A DNA stretch of 64,000 bases from Paraktedonobacter sp964250225 (GCA_964250225.1 CAXUEY010000011.1:1-64000), one strand, 5' to 3'; numbered from the stretch's first letter, positions 51,457 through 61,258 are shown. Numbers and translations are program-made. Notes: generated by a model not told the origin, from the sequence alone.

Positions 51457-52605
51457 ATGTCCGTTAAAACCATTTCCCGGCTGGTCGGGGCCCTGGTAGC
51501 AATCGCAATTGTTGGCGCCTTATTCTTTTTGGACCCCAAGACGTTCGCCTCGCTCTGGTGGGCGGTTGGAATCGGCGGGGGGGCCGCCCTGATCGCGCTA
51601 ATCATCACCCCGTATGTGACGGTTATGCCCTATCGCTGGATGCGCGAAAGCTCGGTCAGCGATCTGATAGCAGCGGTAGTAGGTCTGATGATCGGACTGA
51701 TCATCTCGTTGCTACTCTTTACGGTGCTCTCAAACCTGCCCTTTAATCTGGGAAAAATCATGCCGTTTGTGGCGATGGTGGTACTCAGTTTCCTGGGCGT
51801 GGCCCTGGCTATCCAGCGCAAAAACGATTTCACTCATCTTTTTCAGAGCATCTTCGCCAGGCGTCCACGCGAGCGTGACGAGGAACGTGAGGAGAAGCGC
51901 CATAAAGATCGTGATAAGTTGAGCAGTGGTCCGCCGCAGATCCTGCCGGTGACGCAAATCTTGCTGGATACCAGCGCGATTATCGATGGACGCATCGCGG
52001 ATATCAGCCAGACTGGTTTTGTCTCTGGCGCGCTAGTGGTGCCGCGCTTTGTGCTGGCCGAATTACAGCGCATCGCCGACTCAGCGGATACCATGCGTCG
52101 CAATCGTGGCCGACGCGGACTGGAGATGCTCCAGCGCCTGCAAAAGGACGCGACGGTGCCGATTGAGATCACCGACGCCGATGTTGAGGGCATTGTTGAT
52201 GTGGATAGTAAACTGGTCAAACTGGCGCGTACCCTACACTGCCCGATTATCACCAACGATTTCAATCTCAATCGCGTGGCCGAGTTACAGGGCGTGAAAG
52301 TTCTGAACATCAACGAACTGGCCAACGCAGTGAAGCCGGTCCTGCTGCCTGGTGAAGATATGTACATCAAGATCATGCAGGATGGCAAAGAGCTGGGTCA
52401 GGGCGTAGGCTACCTGGACGACGGCACGATGATTGTGGTCGAGGGTGGACGACAATATATGGGCACGACCATCGAGGTCAATGTCACGCGTGTCCTGCAA
52501 ACGGTGGCCGGGCGCATGATTTTCGCGCACCCCAAGCAGCAGCAGAGTGGGAACAGCGTCGCAGCGCCTACACCCACCCAATCCAGCAAGCAGAAACAAT
52601 ACTAA
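51457..52605 (+). CDS. PIN/TRAM-domain membrane protein (YacL-like)
   Basis: 382 residues. Four hydrophobic helices (about 5-130), a charged linker (about 137-160), a PIN nuclease domain (about 163-280) with LLDTSAIIDGRIADI, an acidic VDVDSKLVKLA and TNDFNLN, and a C-terminal TRAM RNA-binding domain (about 300-360, GQGVGYLDDGTMIVVEGG). Conserved in Gram-positives next to ispD; believed to be a membrane-bound ribonuclease of unclear target. ATG 51457 has GAAGGG and GGAGG upstream. It ends 6 bases before ispD. Confidence 0.9.
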   Translation: MSVKTISRLVGALVAIAIVGALFFLDPKTFASLWWAVGIGGGAALIALIITPYVTVMPYRWMRESSVSDLIAAVVGLMIGLIISLLLFTVLSNLPFNLGKIMPFVAMVVLSFLGVALAIQRKNDFTHLFQSIFARRPRERDEEREEKRHKDRDKLSSGPPQILPVTQILLDTSAIIDGRIADISQTGFVSGALVVPRFVLAELQRIADSADTMRRNRGRRGLEMLQRLQKDATVPIEITDADVEGIVDVDSKLVKLARTLHCPIITNDFNLNRVAELQGVKVLNINELANAVKPVLLPGEDMYIKIMQDGKELGQGVGYLDDGTMIVVEGGRQYMGTTIEVNVTRVLQTVAGRMIFAHPKQQQSGNSVAAPTPTQSSKQKQY

Positions 52606-52611
52606 ACAATC

Positions 52612-53310
52612 ATGCAAGAACAAGCCACCGTGGTCATCGTCGCCGCTGGCTCCAGCCGCCGCATGGGTGGACGCGATAAGCTCTGGATACCGCTGGCGGG
52701 ACGGATGATCCTGGCTCGCACTATCGATATCTTTGCGGCCTCGCCGCTGATCTCCACTATCGTTCTGGTACTCAATCCCGCGCGACTTGAGGATGCGCGG
52801 GATCTTTGTGCTCGCGAGGGCTGGAGCAAGGTCGGTGGCATCGTCCCCGGCGGTGAGCGGCGCCAGGATTCTGTGCGCGCCGGGCTGGAGAAGCTGGCCG
52901 AGATCGCGCCTGAGACGCGCTGGGTGATGATTCACGATGGAGCGCGGCCCCTTGTCACTCCACAGATACTTGAGGCTGGTCTGCAGGCCGCTCAGGAGCA
53001 CCTGGCCGCGGTAGCCGCTGTGCCAGTGAAGGACACCATCAAACAGGTTGAGAATGGGATGATCTCCGCCACGCCTGTACGCGCGCACCTCTGGGCTGTG
53101 CAAACGCCCCAGGTCTTCTCTTTCCCACTCATCTATCAAGCCCACACGGGCCCGCTGATCCAGGAAGAGGCCACCGATGACGCGGCTTTGCTCGAACGGC
53201 TGGGTCATCCGGTGGCGATCTTTCCCGGCGCGTATAGCAACCTGAAAATTACCACGCAAGAAGATCTGCTCATGGCAGAAGCACTGCTCAAAGGACACCT
53301 CTTAACATGA
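52612..53310 (+). CDS. ispD: 2-C-methyl-D-erythritol 4-phosphate cytidylyltransferase
   Basis: 232 residues. The nucleotide-binding VVIVAAGSSRRMGGRDKLW (about 7-25) and the conserved WVMIHDGARPLVTP and PVKDTIKQV segments are present. It joins MEP to CTP to form CDP-ME, the third step of the non-mevalonate isoprenoid pathway. Its stop overlaps the ispF start by four bases (ATGA at 53307), so both are made in step. Confidence 0.95.
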   Translation: MQEQATVVIVAAGSSRRMGGRDKLWIPLAGRMILARTIDIFAASPLISTIVLVLNPARLEDARDLCAREGWSKVGGIVPGGERRQDSVRAGLEKLAEIAPETRWVMIHDGARPLVTPQILEAGLQAAQEHLAAVAAVPVKDTIKQVENGMISATPVRAHLWAVQTPQVFSFPLIYQAHTGPLIQEEATDDAALLERLGHPVAIFPGAYSNLKITTQEDLLMAEALLKGHLLT

Positions 53311-53783
53311 CGATACGTATCGGCTCTGGCTACGATATCCACGCCTTCGCGCCCAATCGCCCGCTTGTGCTGGGCGGCATCACTATTCCCCATGAGATGG
53401 GCCTGGCGGGCCATTCAGACGCGGACGCGGTGATCCACGCCATCGTTAATGCCCTGCTGGGCGCGGCGGCTCTGGGCGACATTGGGCAACACTTTCCCTC
53501 CAGCGATCCGCGCTGGCGAGATCAGCCCAGTTCCGTTTTCCTCGACTATACCCTTGATTTGTTATGTCAACATGGTTGGAGAATCGGCAACATCGACACC
53601 ATGATTATCGCGGAAAGTCCGCGCATGGGGCCACACATCGCGGCCATGCGCGCCTACCTTGCCGAACGCCTGCACCTGGAGATCGAGCAGGTCAGCGTGA
53701 AGGCTGCCACCACCGATGGCCTCGGCTTCACCGGAAGGCGCGAGGGGATCGCGTGTCAGGCAGTGGCGCTGATCGAGCGGTGA
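53307..53783 (+). CDS. ispF: 2-C-methyl-D-erythritol 2,4-cyclodiphosphate synthase
   Basis: 158 residues, the standard size. The metal-binding residues are in IGSGYDIHAF (about 5-14) and GLAGHSDADAVIHAI (about 36-50), and DIGQHFPSSDPRW is the substrate region. It forms the cyclic diphosphate MEcPP as a trimer, later in the same pathway. IspE, the enzyme between, is not in this window. Confidence 0.95.
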   Translation: MTIRIGSGYDIHAFAPNRPLVLGGITIPHEMGLAGHSDADAVIHAIVNALLGAAALGDIGQHFPSSDPRWRDQPSSVFLDYTLDLLCQHGWRIGNIDTMIIAESPRMGPHIAAMRAYLAERLHLEIEQVSVKAATTDGLGFTGRREGIACQAVALIER

Positions 53784-53955
53784 ACACGCTCGCGTGTGGG
53801 CATATTTTTGACGCGTGCAAAAAAATCAAGAGGGATGAGGTGCGCGCATTTTGAGGCGGACATAGCCCATTTATCCGCGATTGAAAACCAGGCGACCATT
53901 CATTCGTTGAAGTGAGTGTGGATATTTGGGGACTTGAAACACGAGGTTTTTAACT

Positions 53956-54843
53956 ATGAGATGTATAAATTGCGGATTACCGCTCTCACCCACGCGCACG
54001 CCGAAAAACTGTCCACGCTGTGGCACCGCCGTAAACGCCGTTGAGGGTGTAGAGCAGTTGCCGTTTGGTCAGGCTGGCTGGAGCGGAGGGGGAACACCCC
54101 CACCATACAATGCCTGGGGGCAGGAGGTCTCAAACAATCCCCATCAGCCCATGAATCAGCAGTGGCAGCAGAACCAGTTTGGAGCGATGCCAGGGCAGGT
54201 CAGCGAAACGCCCGGCTCAATGAGATCGACGGGGCTGCCACAAGCGACACCTCCACCCAGGCGTCCCCTGGTTCCCGCGCAAAAAAAATCGGGTGCAGGC
54301 ATAAAAATTGCGCTCGTTGGCTTGATTATAGCCTCCTTACTCGTGGCCGTCATCGCGATACTTGGTTTTGCGCGTCTGGGCAAAGCCTCGCCCAATACAC
54401 AGAGCACAGTCGTGAATACATCGGCTGGCACCCAGGCAGCCACCTCGCCTACAACTGCCAGCGCATCTCCCACAGGCTCAGCATCGGCCACCGCGACTGG
54501 CACGGTCTATCCAGGCCAGCAATATATCGATGGCGCGCAGATGGTTACGGACCCAAAAACTGCGCAACCCACCAGCTCGTTTACCGTCGGCTCCAAGATG
54601 TACGTCACCTTTAACCTTCATCCCCCCACCACAGGTGGCGAAGCCTGCGTCTACTGGTACCTGAATAGCACGCAAATTGGTAATATTGTTACCCTCCCTG
54701 TACATCCTACCACACATAGCAGTTATGCCTACTCAATCTATGCTAGCGCTGGCCCAGCCTATGTGGAGATCGACTGGGCCAGCGATGCAACATGCGCTGA
54801 CAAAATAGTTGCGCAACATGTCGATTTTACTGTGACAACGTAA
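53956..54843 (+). CDS. Zinc-ribbon single-pass membrane protein with extracytoplasmic domain
   Basis: 295 residues. N-terminal zinc ribbon MRCINCGLPLSPTRTPKNCPRCG (about 1-23, two CxxC), a Pro/Gln-rich linker, one membrane helix (about 115-137, IALVGLIIASLLVAVIAILGF), a Thr/Ser/Ala-rich stalk (about 145-185) and an outer beta-rich domain (about 190-295). This layout recurs in Chloroflexota. The outer domain resembles no family I can name. A very strong terminator follows. No similarity-based function. Confidence 0.6.
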   Translation: MRCINCGLPLSPTRTPKNCPRCGTAVNAVEGVEQLPFGQAGWSGGGTPPPYNAWGQEVSNNPHQPMNQQWQQNQFGAMPGQVSETPGSMRSTGLPQATPPPRRPLVPAQKKSGAGIKIALVGLIIASLLVAVIAILGFARLGKASPNTQSTVVNTSAGTQAATSPTTASASPTGSASATATGTVYPGQQYIDGAQMVTDPKTAQPTSSFTVGSKMYVTFNLHPPTTGGEACVYWYLNSTQIGNIVTLPVHPTTHSSYAYSIYASAGPAYVEIDWASDATCADKIVAQHVDFTVTT

Positions 54844-54871
54844 ATTTCGGTGCATATTAGTATGAAAGACA

Positions 54872-54928
54872 GCACGTATACAAGCGAGGATCACCAATAG
54901 ATTAGATGATCCTCGCTTGTATACGTGC
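54872..54928. terminator. 22-bp perfect terminator hairpin between convergent genes
   Basis: Arms 54872-54893 and 54907-54928 are perfect complements around a 13-base loop. It lies between the zinc-ribbon gene and the convergent dapA-like gene and can serve both. Confidence 0.85.
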
Positions 54929-54947
54929 CTTTGCTTCTCTAGCGATT

Positions 54948-55850
54948 CTACAGCGACCCAACCCCAGCCAGAATTTCTGTCAGCCGTTGGCGCTCAAGCT
55001 CGGTGAGCGGTTGCAGCGGCATGCGTGGAGGGCCGCCATAGCCTGTGATAAGCTCCAGCGCCGCCTTCAGACCTGGGATGCTGTAGGTCGTGGTGACGGC
55101 GGTATTCGCGGCCACCAGGCGTCCCTGAAGCTGGCGAGCCTCGTCTAAATGCCCGCGTTCAAATAACTCCTGAAGTTGGCAGACCTGGCGGGGAAACACA
55201 TTGGCCAGGGCAGCTACCGCGCCCACCGCGCCTACTGCGAGCGCGGGCAGCAGATAGCCCGCGCTCCCCGCAAAGACCGCGAAGCTACTCGGAGCCTGCG
55301 CCACAATCTGCGCCAACCTGGCCATATTGCCCGCGCTATCCTTCAGCCCGACGATATTTGGGTGGTCCGCCAGCGCGCAGACCAGCGCTGCATCAAGGTC
55401 AAGCCCGGCAGTGTTCAGCGGCATATTGTAGAGGAGCACTGGCAGTGGACTGGCATCGGCCACCGCGCGATAATGAGCCAGCAACGCCCGCTCATCCATG
55501 CGTCCCCTGAAATAAAACGGCGGCAACACCAGCGCGTAATTGCTGCCCGCCTGAGCCGCGTCCTGACAATGCTCGATGGTCGCGCGCGTCGATTGTTCGC
55601 CACAACCCACCAGCAGCAGGGCGTCCGCGCCCGCAGCCTCCCGCGCTGTCTCGACCACCTGAACCCGTTCGGCACGGCTGAGATGGACCGCCTCGCCATT
55701 GCTGCCCATGAGCACATAGCCCGCAATCCCCGTCTGGGCCAGGTTGTGGATATGGCGCTGGTACGTCGGCAGGTCGAGATCTTCGTTGGCGTCAAAAAAC
55801 GTGGGCAGAGGCGGATACACTCCTCTGCGCAAGGGCATAGCTGCTGGCAT
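54948..55850 (-). CDS. Dihydrodipicolinate synthase/N-acetylneuraminate lyase family aldolase
   Basis: 300 residues of the class I TIM-barrel family. The Schiff-base Lys is in NIVGLKDSAGN (about 163), the catalytic Tyr in LLYNMPLNTAG (about 137), and the phosphate-free pyruvate motif is GSNGEAVHLSRAER (about 47-60; DapA proper has GTTGE). DapA-family members condense or cleave pyruvate adducts; the GSNGE form suggests a 4-hydroxy-2-oxoglutarate or similar aldolase rather than lysine synthesis. ATG 55850 is chosen, with AGAGAGG upstream; an in-frame ATG at 55886 is less likely. Confidence 0.75.
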   Translation of the reverse strand: MPAAMPLRRGVYPPLPTFFDANEDLDLPTYQRHIHNLAQTGIAGYVLMGSNGEAVHLSRAERVQVVETAREAAGADALLLVGCGEQSTRATIEHCQDAAQAGSNYALVLPPFYFRGRMDERALLAHYRAVADASPLPVLLYNMPLNTAGLDLDAALVCALADHPNIVGLKDSAGNMARLAQIVAQAPSSFAVFAGSAGYLLPALAVGAVGAVAALANVFPRQVCQLQELFERGHLDEARQLQGRLVAANTAVTTTYSIPGLKAALELITGYGGPPRMPLQPLTELERQRLTEILAGVGSL

Positions 55851-56008
55851 TGTTTTATCCTCTCTTTTTGTCATGCTCCGAAGCACATTTTTGTAGCAAA
55901 CATCCGTGTATCTTGCAGCATACCATACAGACTGGGAATATTGGCCGGGATGCGTAATGCGCGCCCCTCCCTGTGGATTTCGTGGGTGTATCTCCGAGAA
56001 CAGGTATG

Positions 56009-56827
56009 TTACCGCAAAAGCACCAGCGCGATCACGACGATTAGTAGCAGGCAGATACCGACAAGGCTGACTGTGAGCAGGGCGTTGCGGCGGGCGGCAG
56101 CGGCGCGCAGGGTGGAGACGCGCTTATTCTCCGCGGGGCACCACTGAGAGCGCCGACAGTGCGGGCAAAGCGGGAAAAGTTCGTAGGGATGGTAGAGGGC
56201 GTCGCCATGTAGCGGATCGTGGATCTCCGCGCTGGCAAAAACCGCCTGACAATGGGTGCAGCGTAGAAGCAGGTACTCGGCCCAATCGCGAGCATGGCAG
56301 ACGGGACAACTCAACGGAACCTCTGTAGCAGTTGGCACGGACCAGCTATGGTGGCAGCGCTGGCAGCAGTAGGACGCGCCAGACGGTGTCATCGTCGCGT
56401 CGGACAGCACGCCACGCAAGAGACCATCCCATTGCAAATGCTCGGCCTGTTCGGGGGTGAGCTGGTAGACCGTCTCGGCCAGCTTAAACGTCACGGGCGC
56501 GGTCTGGGGGATACTCAGGTCTGGAAATACATAGCGGCCCTGCTCGGCAGTGCTTTTGCGCGCGCGGGATTGGTCACGATCCGCGAGGCCGTCTGCGAAT
56601 GTAGAACGCGCACCGGAATGCCGGTCGTCATAAGCCCTGCGCGCCTCCGGGTCGCTCAGCGTCCGGTACGCCTGCAACAGACTGCGCATACGTTCCTCAG
56701 CGTCATTTCCCTTATACACATCGGGATGATATTGCAAGGCCAATCTCTTAAATGCGGCTTTGATCGCATCGGTGTTGGCACGCGCGTCCACGCCCAGCAC
56801 TGTGTAGTAATCGTTTGATGTATCCAT
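56009..56827 (-). CDS. DnaJ-domain protein with zinc ribbons and tail anchor
   Basis: 272 residues. J domain (about 5-65) with the essential HPD in LQYHPDVYKG, so it can stimulate a DnaK ATPase. The middle (about 165-225) has several CxxC pairs (CCQRC, CPVC, CTHC, CPHC), two likely zinc ribbons. A C-terminal hydrophobic helix (about 248-270, LLTVSLVGICLLLIVVIALVLL) anchors it. It differs from classical DnaJ in lacking the G/F region and four-repeat zinc domain. Same strand as dnaA, about 240 bases downstream. Confidence 0.8.
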   Translation of the reverse strand: MDTSNDYYTVLGVDARANTDAIKAAFKRLALQYHPDVYKGNDAEERMRSLLQAYRTLSDPEARRAYDDRHSGARSTFADGLADRDQSRARKSTAEQGRYVFPDLSIPQTAPVTFKLAETVYQLTPEQAEHLQWDGLLRGVLSDATMTPSGASYCCQRCHHSWSVPTATEVPLSCPVCHARDWAEYLLLRCTHCQAVFASAEIHDPLHGDALYHPYELFPLCPHCRRSQWCPAENKRVSTLRAAAARRNALLTVSLVGICLLLIVVIALVLLR

Positions 56828-57069
56828 ACTTAGAAAACTACGCCCCTGTTTCTTTTCATAATGAGAAGGAGGATTACTTCTTCACAAGCGCCCACGGTTC
56901 TCCGCCGCAGGGATATAGATTTTTGTCTCTCAAGTGCCGTTATCATAACAAAGGGAGTCTATAAAATCAACACATTTCGACCTGATCTCCATTGCAGCGA
57001 TGCGCCAGGAGATGATCTATTCTATGCAGGCGATGTGCAGCCCATCCGCGGGCGGGCGCGGGCAAGCGC

Positions 57070-58638
57070 TCAGGAGTCCGGGCGTAACGACTCCAGCACC
57101 TCGAAGACCTCTTTGCGCGCGCGCTCGTTGTTAGCCATTTCCGCACGCACTTTCTCGCACCCATGCATGATCGTGCTATGGTCGCGCCCACCCAGCGCCG
57201 CGCCAATCTGGAGCAGCGAGGCATCCGTCTCTTCGCGCATGAGATACATCGCCACCTGGCGTGGCCAGACCGTCTCGCGGGCGCGGTGCTTGCTCTGCAT
57301 GCGCTCGGCCTCGACGTGATAATAGCGACAAACGCCTTCTAAGACCGCCTGCGCCGTCAGCATGGTGCGCGAGATCGACGGCTGCGGGATCGCGCTGCCA
57401 TACACATGTTCTAATGCCTGCGAAGCCAGTTCCACCGAGAGCGCCACATCGTGGAGGGTCGCAAAAGCAATCACGCGGTTCAGTGCACCCTCCAGTTCGC
57501 GCACACTGCTGCACTCTGGGCGCGCCACATACTCGATCACCGCGGCAGGCACGGCGAAACGCAGCGATTCCGCTTTAGAGCGCAGAATTGCCAGGCGGTG
57601 TTCATACTCCGGCGGCTGCACATCGGCCAGCAGACCCCATTCGAAACGCGAGCGCAGACGATCTTGCAGGCTGGGAATCGCTTTCGGCGGCCTGTCGCTG
57701 GTGACGATAATCTGTTTATTCGCGCTATGCAGGGTATTAAAGGTATGAAAAAATTCTTCCTCGGTTGACTCTTTTCCGGCAATAAACTGAATATCATCGA
57801 CGAGCAGGATATCGATCTGGCGATACTTGGCGCGAAATTCTTCAGTCTTTTGAAAGCGGATCGCGTTAATAATCTCATTAGTAAACTTTTCGGAAGTCAC
57901 ATAGAGCACATTCAAACCCGCCAACTCGCCGGTATGCCCAATTGCGTGCATCAGATGGGTTTTCCCCAGGCCAACGCCGCCGTAGAGGAAGAGCGGGTTA
58001 TAGACGCGTCCTGGATTCTCCGCCACAGCCAGCGAAGCGGCATGGGCTAGTTGATTAGATTTTCCCGTAATAAATGCATGAAACGTATAGCGCGGATTTA
58101 GCATCCCTTCGCCGGCAAAAAAGAGGCCGGGTTGAAACCCCTGTGCATCGGTGTGGCGTTCGCGCGTGTTCTGCGGGTAGGGAGAGGAAGGGATCGCGCC
58201 GGGGCTGCGATGGGCCACCGGGCGCGTCGTCGCTGGCGAGGTCGAACTGGCAGTAAACGCGGACTCCTCCTCCATTTTCTGTTGCAGAGCCGCCAGACGG
58301 CTCTTCGAGGAGATGCGAGATCCCCGCCTGACGGGACGAGGGAGCGGAGAAGGAGACAGCAGGGAATCGAGCGTCTCACTTGTAGCGGGCGGTTCGTGCG
58401 CGACCACAAAACGTACCGCAATTTCCTGGCCTGCCGCTTCTTCCAGCGCTGCGCGAATCATAACAATATAGCGCCCATCCATGTGGGTTTTGACAAAAGG
58501 TGTCGGCACAGTCACCACCAGCACCTCGTCCTCAAACGAGAGTGCTGCGGTCCCCTGAAACCAGGTAGTAAAACTCTGCGCTGAAACTTTTGTGCGTAAT
58601 CGTTCTAATGTTGCTTGCCAGATTTGCTTTGCATTCAC
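57070..58638 (-). CDS. dnaA: Chromosomal replication initiator protein DnaA
   Basis: 522 residues, longer than usual (about 450) because of a Ser/Pro/Arg-rich domain II linker (about 95-170). Domain I starts with IWQATLERLRTKVSAQSFTTWF. The AAA+ domain has Walker A GGVGLGKTHLMHAIG (about 217) and Walker B ILLVDDIQFIAGK (about 280). Domain IV ends with the DnaA signature LGGRDHSTIMHGCEKV (about 485-500), which reads DnaA boxes. No dnaN or gyrB is adjacent and the flanks show no DnaA-box cluster. Confidence 0.95.
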   Translation of the reverse strand: MNAKQIWQATLERLRTKVSAQSFTTWFQGTAALSFEDEVLVVTVPTPFVKTHMDGRYIVMIRAALEEAAGQEIAVRFVVAHEPPATSETLDSLLSPSPLPRPVRRGSRISSKSRLAALQQKMEEESAFTASSTSPATTRPVAHRSPGAIPSSPYPQNTRERHTDAQGFQPGLFFAGEGMLNPRYTFHAFITGKSNQLAHAASLAVAENPGRVYNPLFLYGGVGLGKTHLMHAIGHTGELAGLNVLYVTSEKFTNEIINAIRFQKTEEFRAKYRQIDILLVDDIQFIAGKESTEEEFFHTFNTLHSANKQIIVTSDRPPKAIPSLQDRLRSRFEWGLLADVQPPEYEHRLAILRSKAESLRFAVPAAVIEYVARPECSSVRELEGALNRVIAFATLHDVALSVELASQALEHVYGSAIPQPSISRTMLTAQAVLEGVCRYYHVEAERMQSKHRARETVWPRQVAMYLMREETDASLLQIGAALGGRDHSTIMHGCEKVRAEMANNERARKEVFEVLESLRPDS

Positions 58639-58901
58639 GGAGCGGCCTGACCCTCTTCATTTCGGTATAGCAGAGGGAATGGTAGCATTAAAATCGCGCG
58701 ATGTAAAGTCTTTGGTCCTAAAGTGAGAGCTAATTCATAGGAATTTCATTCAAATTACTATATACTACTATCCAAACGCTGAGTATCAGTCAAAATCTCT
58801 CAGGAATATCGTTTGGAAGGCGTGGTATGCTGGTCTGCAAGGGGTTGGGATAAGCATGCAGCCAATGAAGAGATACCTATCGATTGTAGGAGTTTTGTTT
58901 C

Positions 58902-59612
58902 ATGAAGAAATCACTGTTCTTGTCATCTGTAGCGCGTTGGCCTGGGGTACGCCTGCCGAAAACTGGGCGCGTGGTACGCAGCCCGCAGAAATATATCGGT
59001 CTATTTTGCGGGGCGACGAGCCTTATTCTCATCAGCATGCTGTTCAGCGCGTGCTCTAATCCTTTTGGGAGCGCCAGCACATCGGGCACATCTGCTGCGG
59101 CCAGCGGGCAAGAGCTGAGCGCGCTGCACTGGTGTGGGAAGCCGTTGATGGTCTTCCACGACGAAAAGGCCGCAGCAACGGGCACTCCCACAGCATCGGC
59201 GATTACTGATTGGTCTGTGGTGAAAAACAACCTCGGTTTTACCATTTACCTGCCAGCGTCCTTACCGCAGGGGAGCTGTCTGGTCAGCGCTCAGGCAACG
59301 ATTCACGACGCGATCTACGGGGGCAAGGGGAGTTTTACGATTGGCTATTTGCTGCCGGATCACACGTCATTAAGCCTCTCTGAAGCGCCATTGAAGTTAA
59401 AGAGTGGAGCGTTCCAATGCGAACAGAACGCGACGCCAACGAGCAATAGCAAGCCTGCGACAACCCCAACGGTCAGTACGCCGACTATTCAGTTGTGCTC
59501 TGGAGCAAAAAACACCACCAATATCGTCATAGGAGGCGCGGGCAGCGTTCAACATCTCCAGCAGCTTTTTGATGGGTTGCAGCCAGATGTCACCTGGATG
59601 CCTGCATCCTAA
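58902..59612 (+). CDS. Lipoprotein of unknown function
   Basis: 236 residues. The membrane segment (about 32-49, GLFCGATSLILISMLFSAC) ends in a lipobox with Cys near 51; the cytoplasmic lead is unusually long (about 30 residues, basic). The outer domain has four Cys (CGKPL, GSCLV, QCEQN, QLCSG) that could form disulfides, and a Thr/Ser/Pro-rich spacer. AGGAG lies about 10 bases upstream of the ATG. Divergent from dnaA by 263 bases, a gap that holds no clear repeats. Not recognised. Confidence 0.6.
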   Translation: MKKSLFLSSVARWPGVRLPKTGRVVRSPQKYIGLFCGATSLILISMLFSACSNPFGSASTSGTSAAASGQELSALHWCGKPLMVFHDEKAAATGTPTASAITDWSVVKNNLGFTIYLPASLPQGSCLVSAQATIHDAIYGGKGSFTIGYLLPDHTSLSLSEAPLKLKSGAFQCEQNATPTSNSKPATTPTVSTPTIQLCSGAKNTTNIVIGGAGSVQHLQQLFDGLQPDVTWMPAS

Positions 59613-59896
59613 ACTAGTTGGCGGAGATCGGGAGTCATGTGTACTTGAGAGTAGTCAAGCGCCTTTCTTCTCTACTTATCGCGCTCTTGCTTATTCTGAT
59701 CACATGGATGATCTATCGTAGGACGCGCCGGTATATGTGGCGGCAAATTGGAAATATCAGGCGGTTTCTGTACAGGAGTAGGAGTATAAGCACAGATACT
59801 CGACGCCTCAGGAGCAGTTCTGATATAATGTCGGCAAGCATTGCACACGAAAATACATACATATTGTCTATGTCATCAAGGGGAGGAACTTTCACG

Positions 59897-61153
59897 ATGG
59901 ATAAATGTCCCTATTGCGGGGCCGAGACCCGACCTGGAGATAATTTCTGTCTTAATTGCGGCAACCGTTTGCCCGCACCAGCACAAGCAGCCGGGGGCAC
60001 AAACGACGCGGCACAGACCGCCGAAGAGCAGTGGTCTCCGACTATCAAAGCCGGGTCAGATGATTTCGATGCGCCTACGATGCGCAACGATGGGAATGGT
60101 ACAGATGTAGCGGTAGCGGCGCCGCCAGCACCACCAGCCATCGAGAAACCCGCGCGCCTGACATTACGCACGGACAACGGCGAGTCTTTGCAGGAGTTTA
60201 CCCTGGATAAGCCGGAGTTTACTATCGGGCGCGCTCCCAACAGCGATATTCTTCTCTCCAAAGATAAACTGACCTCGCGCCGTCACGCCACCATTCGCTA
60301 TGAGGACGGGACGTATTCCTTGCAGGATGAGCATAGCGCGAACGGGACGTTTGTGAATGGGCAGCAGTTGGAGGAAAAATCTCCCTATCAACTGCACGAT
60401 GACGACCATGTGAGCATTGGCGAGTACGAGCTGGTTTTCCATACTAGCGCAGTCGAGATCTCGGACATGCCTACTATCGTAGCTCCGTCGGGCGCGCAGG
60501 GCTTTGAAACCCAGCCGGACCCACAACTGACCACGCCGAGCACCGACGAATATGGCACACGCCCCTGGGAGGAAGATGGTAGTAATGCCAACCAGCCTGC
60601 CGCACCTGTTGCGGTCGCTGAGAAACCTGCGGTACCGGAGAAGCCCGCAGATACTCCTCCCCCTCTACCAGTTCACCAGCCAACCATTTCCGCGCCGCTT
60701 GAGCCAAATGGCGTGACCTTTGGGCGCATGACGAGCCTGCCGCAGCCCCAGTTGCCCGATGTCGCGCCCCTGGTGGCAGCTCTGGCCACCCTGGATGGGC
60801 AGGTCTCCGCGCTCCAGGAGCAGTTAAACGCGAGCCAGGAGGAGATGCGCAACCACGAGTCAGAGATTGCGCAAACCACCAACCAGCTGCGTACCAGTGT
60901 ACAGAAGGTTGCCGAGCGCATGGATAGCACCATTGCTGAAGTGGCGCGCAGTCGCGAGCAATTGGCCTGGGCCGAGCTCCTCCAGTTGATGGACGATGTC
61001 ATGAACAATCCGCGCGACATCGAGTATGTGACCAAACTGGCCCGCAAAGCGCGCGAACTGAATAAGGTCTTCCAGATCCACCAGAATGTGCTCAATACGC
61101 TGGCAGAATGCACCAGCCTTCTGCGCAGCCTGAGCGGTGACGAACGGTCGTAA
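59897..61153 (+). CDS. FHA-domain protein with zinc ribbon and coiled coil
   Basis: 418 residues from ATG 59897 (GGGAGG upstream). N-terminal zinc ribbon MDKCPYCGAETRPGDNFCLNCG; FHA domain (about 85-165) with FTIGRAPNSDILL, SRRHATIRYE and ANGTFVNGQQL, the residues that bind phosphothreonine. A Pro/Ala-rich region is followed by a helical coiled coil (about 290-345, LDGQVSALQEQLNASQEE). FHA proteins bind Ser/Thr-kinase-phosphorylated partners; no kinase is in this window. The frame is open upstream to 59618, but that part is TM-like and lacks a site, so it is not included. Confidence 0.8.
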   Translation: MDKCPYCGAETRPGDNFCLNCGNRLPAPAQAAGGTNDAAQTAEEQWSPTIKAGSDDFDAPTMRNDGNGTDVAVAAPPAPPAIEKPARLTLRTDNGESLQEFTLDKPEFTIGRAPNSDILLSKDKLTSRRHATIRYEDGTYSLQDEHSANGTFVNGQQLEEKSPYQLHDDDHVSIGEYELVFHTSAVEISDMPTIVAPSGAQGFETQPDPQLTTPSTDEYGTRPWEEDGSNANQPAAPVAVAEKPAVPEKPADTPPPLPVHQPTISAPLEPNGVTFGRMTSLPQPQLPDVAPLVAALATLDGQVSALQEQLNASQEEMRNHESEIAQTTNQLRTSVQKVAERMDSTIAEVARSREQLAWAELLQLMDDVMNNPRDIEYVTKLARKARELNKVFQIHQNVLNTLAECTSLLRSLSGDERS

Positions 61154-61187
61154 GTGTAGAACCAACCCAGGCATACGACTTCTCACG

Positions 61188-61223
61188 CAAGGGCATGCTC
61201 TCAGAAATGCGAGAATGCCCTTG
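61188..61223 (+). terminator. Terminator after the FHA gene
   Basis: CAAGGGCAT (61188-61196) and ATGCCCTTG (61215-61223) pair around an inner CTC/GAG and a loop, followed by TGTTTTAT. It lies 35 bases after the FHA stop and separates it from the oxidoreductase gene. Confidence 0.7.
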
Positions 61224-61258
61224 TGTTTTATCTGGAAAGGCTTCCAGCAGATATATTC

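Noticed and set aside
58639..58901. Possible oriC beside dnaA
   Set aside because: Only isolated TATCCA-like matches, no cluster of DnaA boxes and no AT-rich repeats.
59618..59896. Membrane-like upstream part of the FHA frame
   Set aside because: The zinc-ribbon ATG at 59897 has a strong ribosome site and the upstream segment has none; it could still be a separate small frame, but this is not supported.
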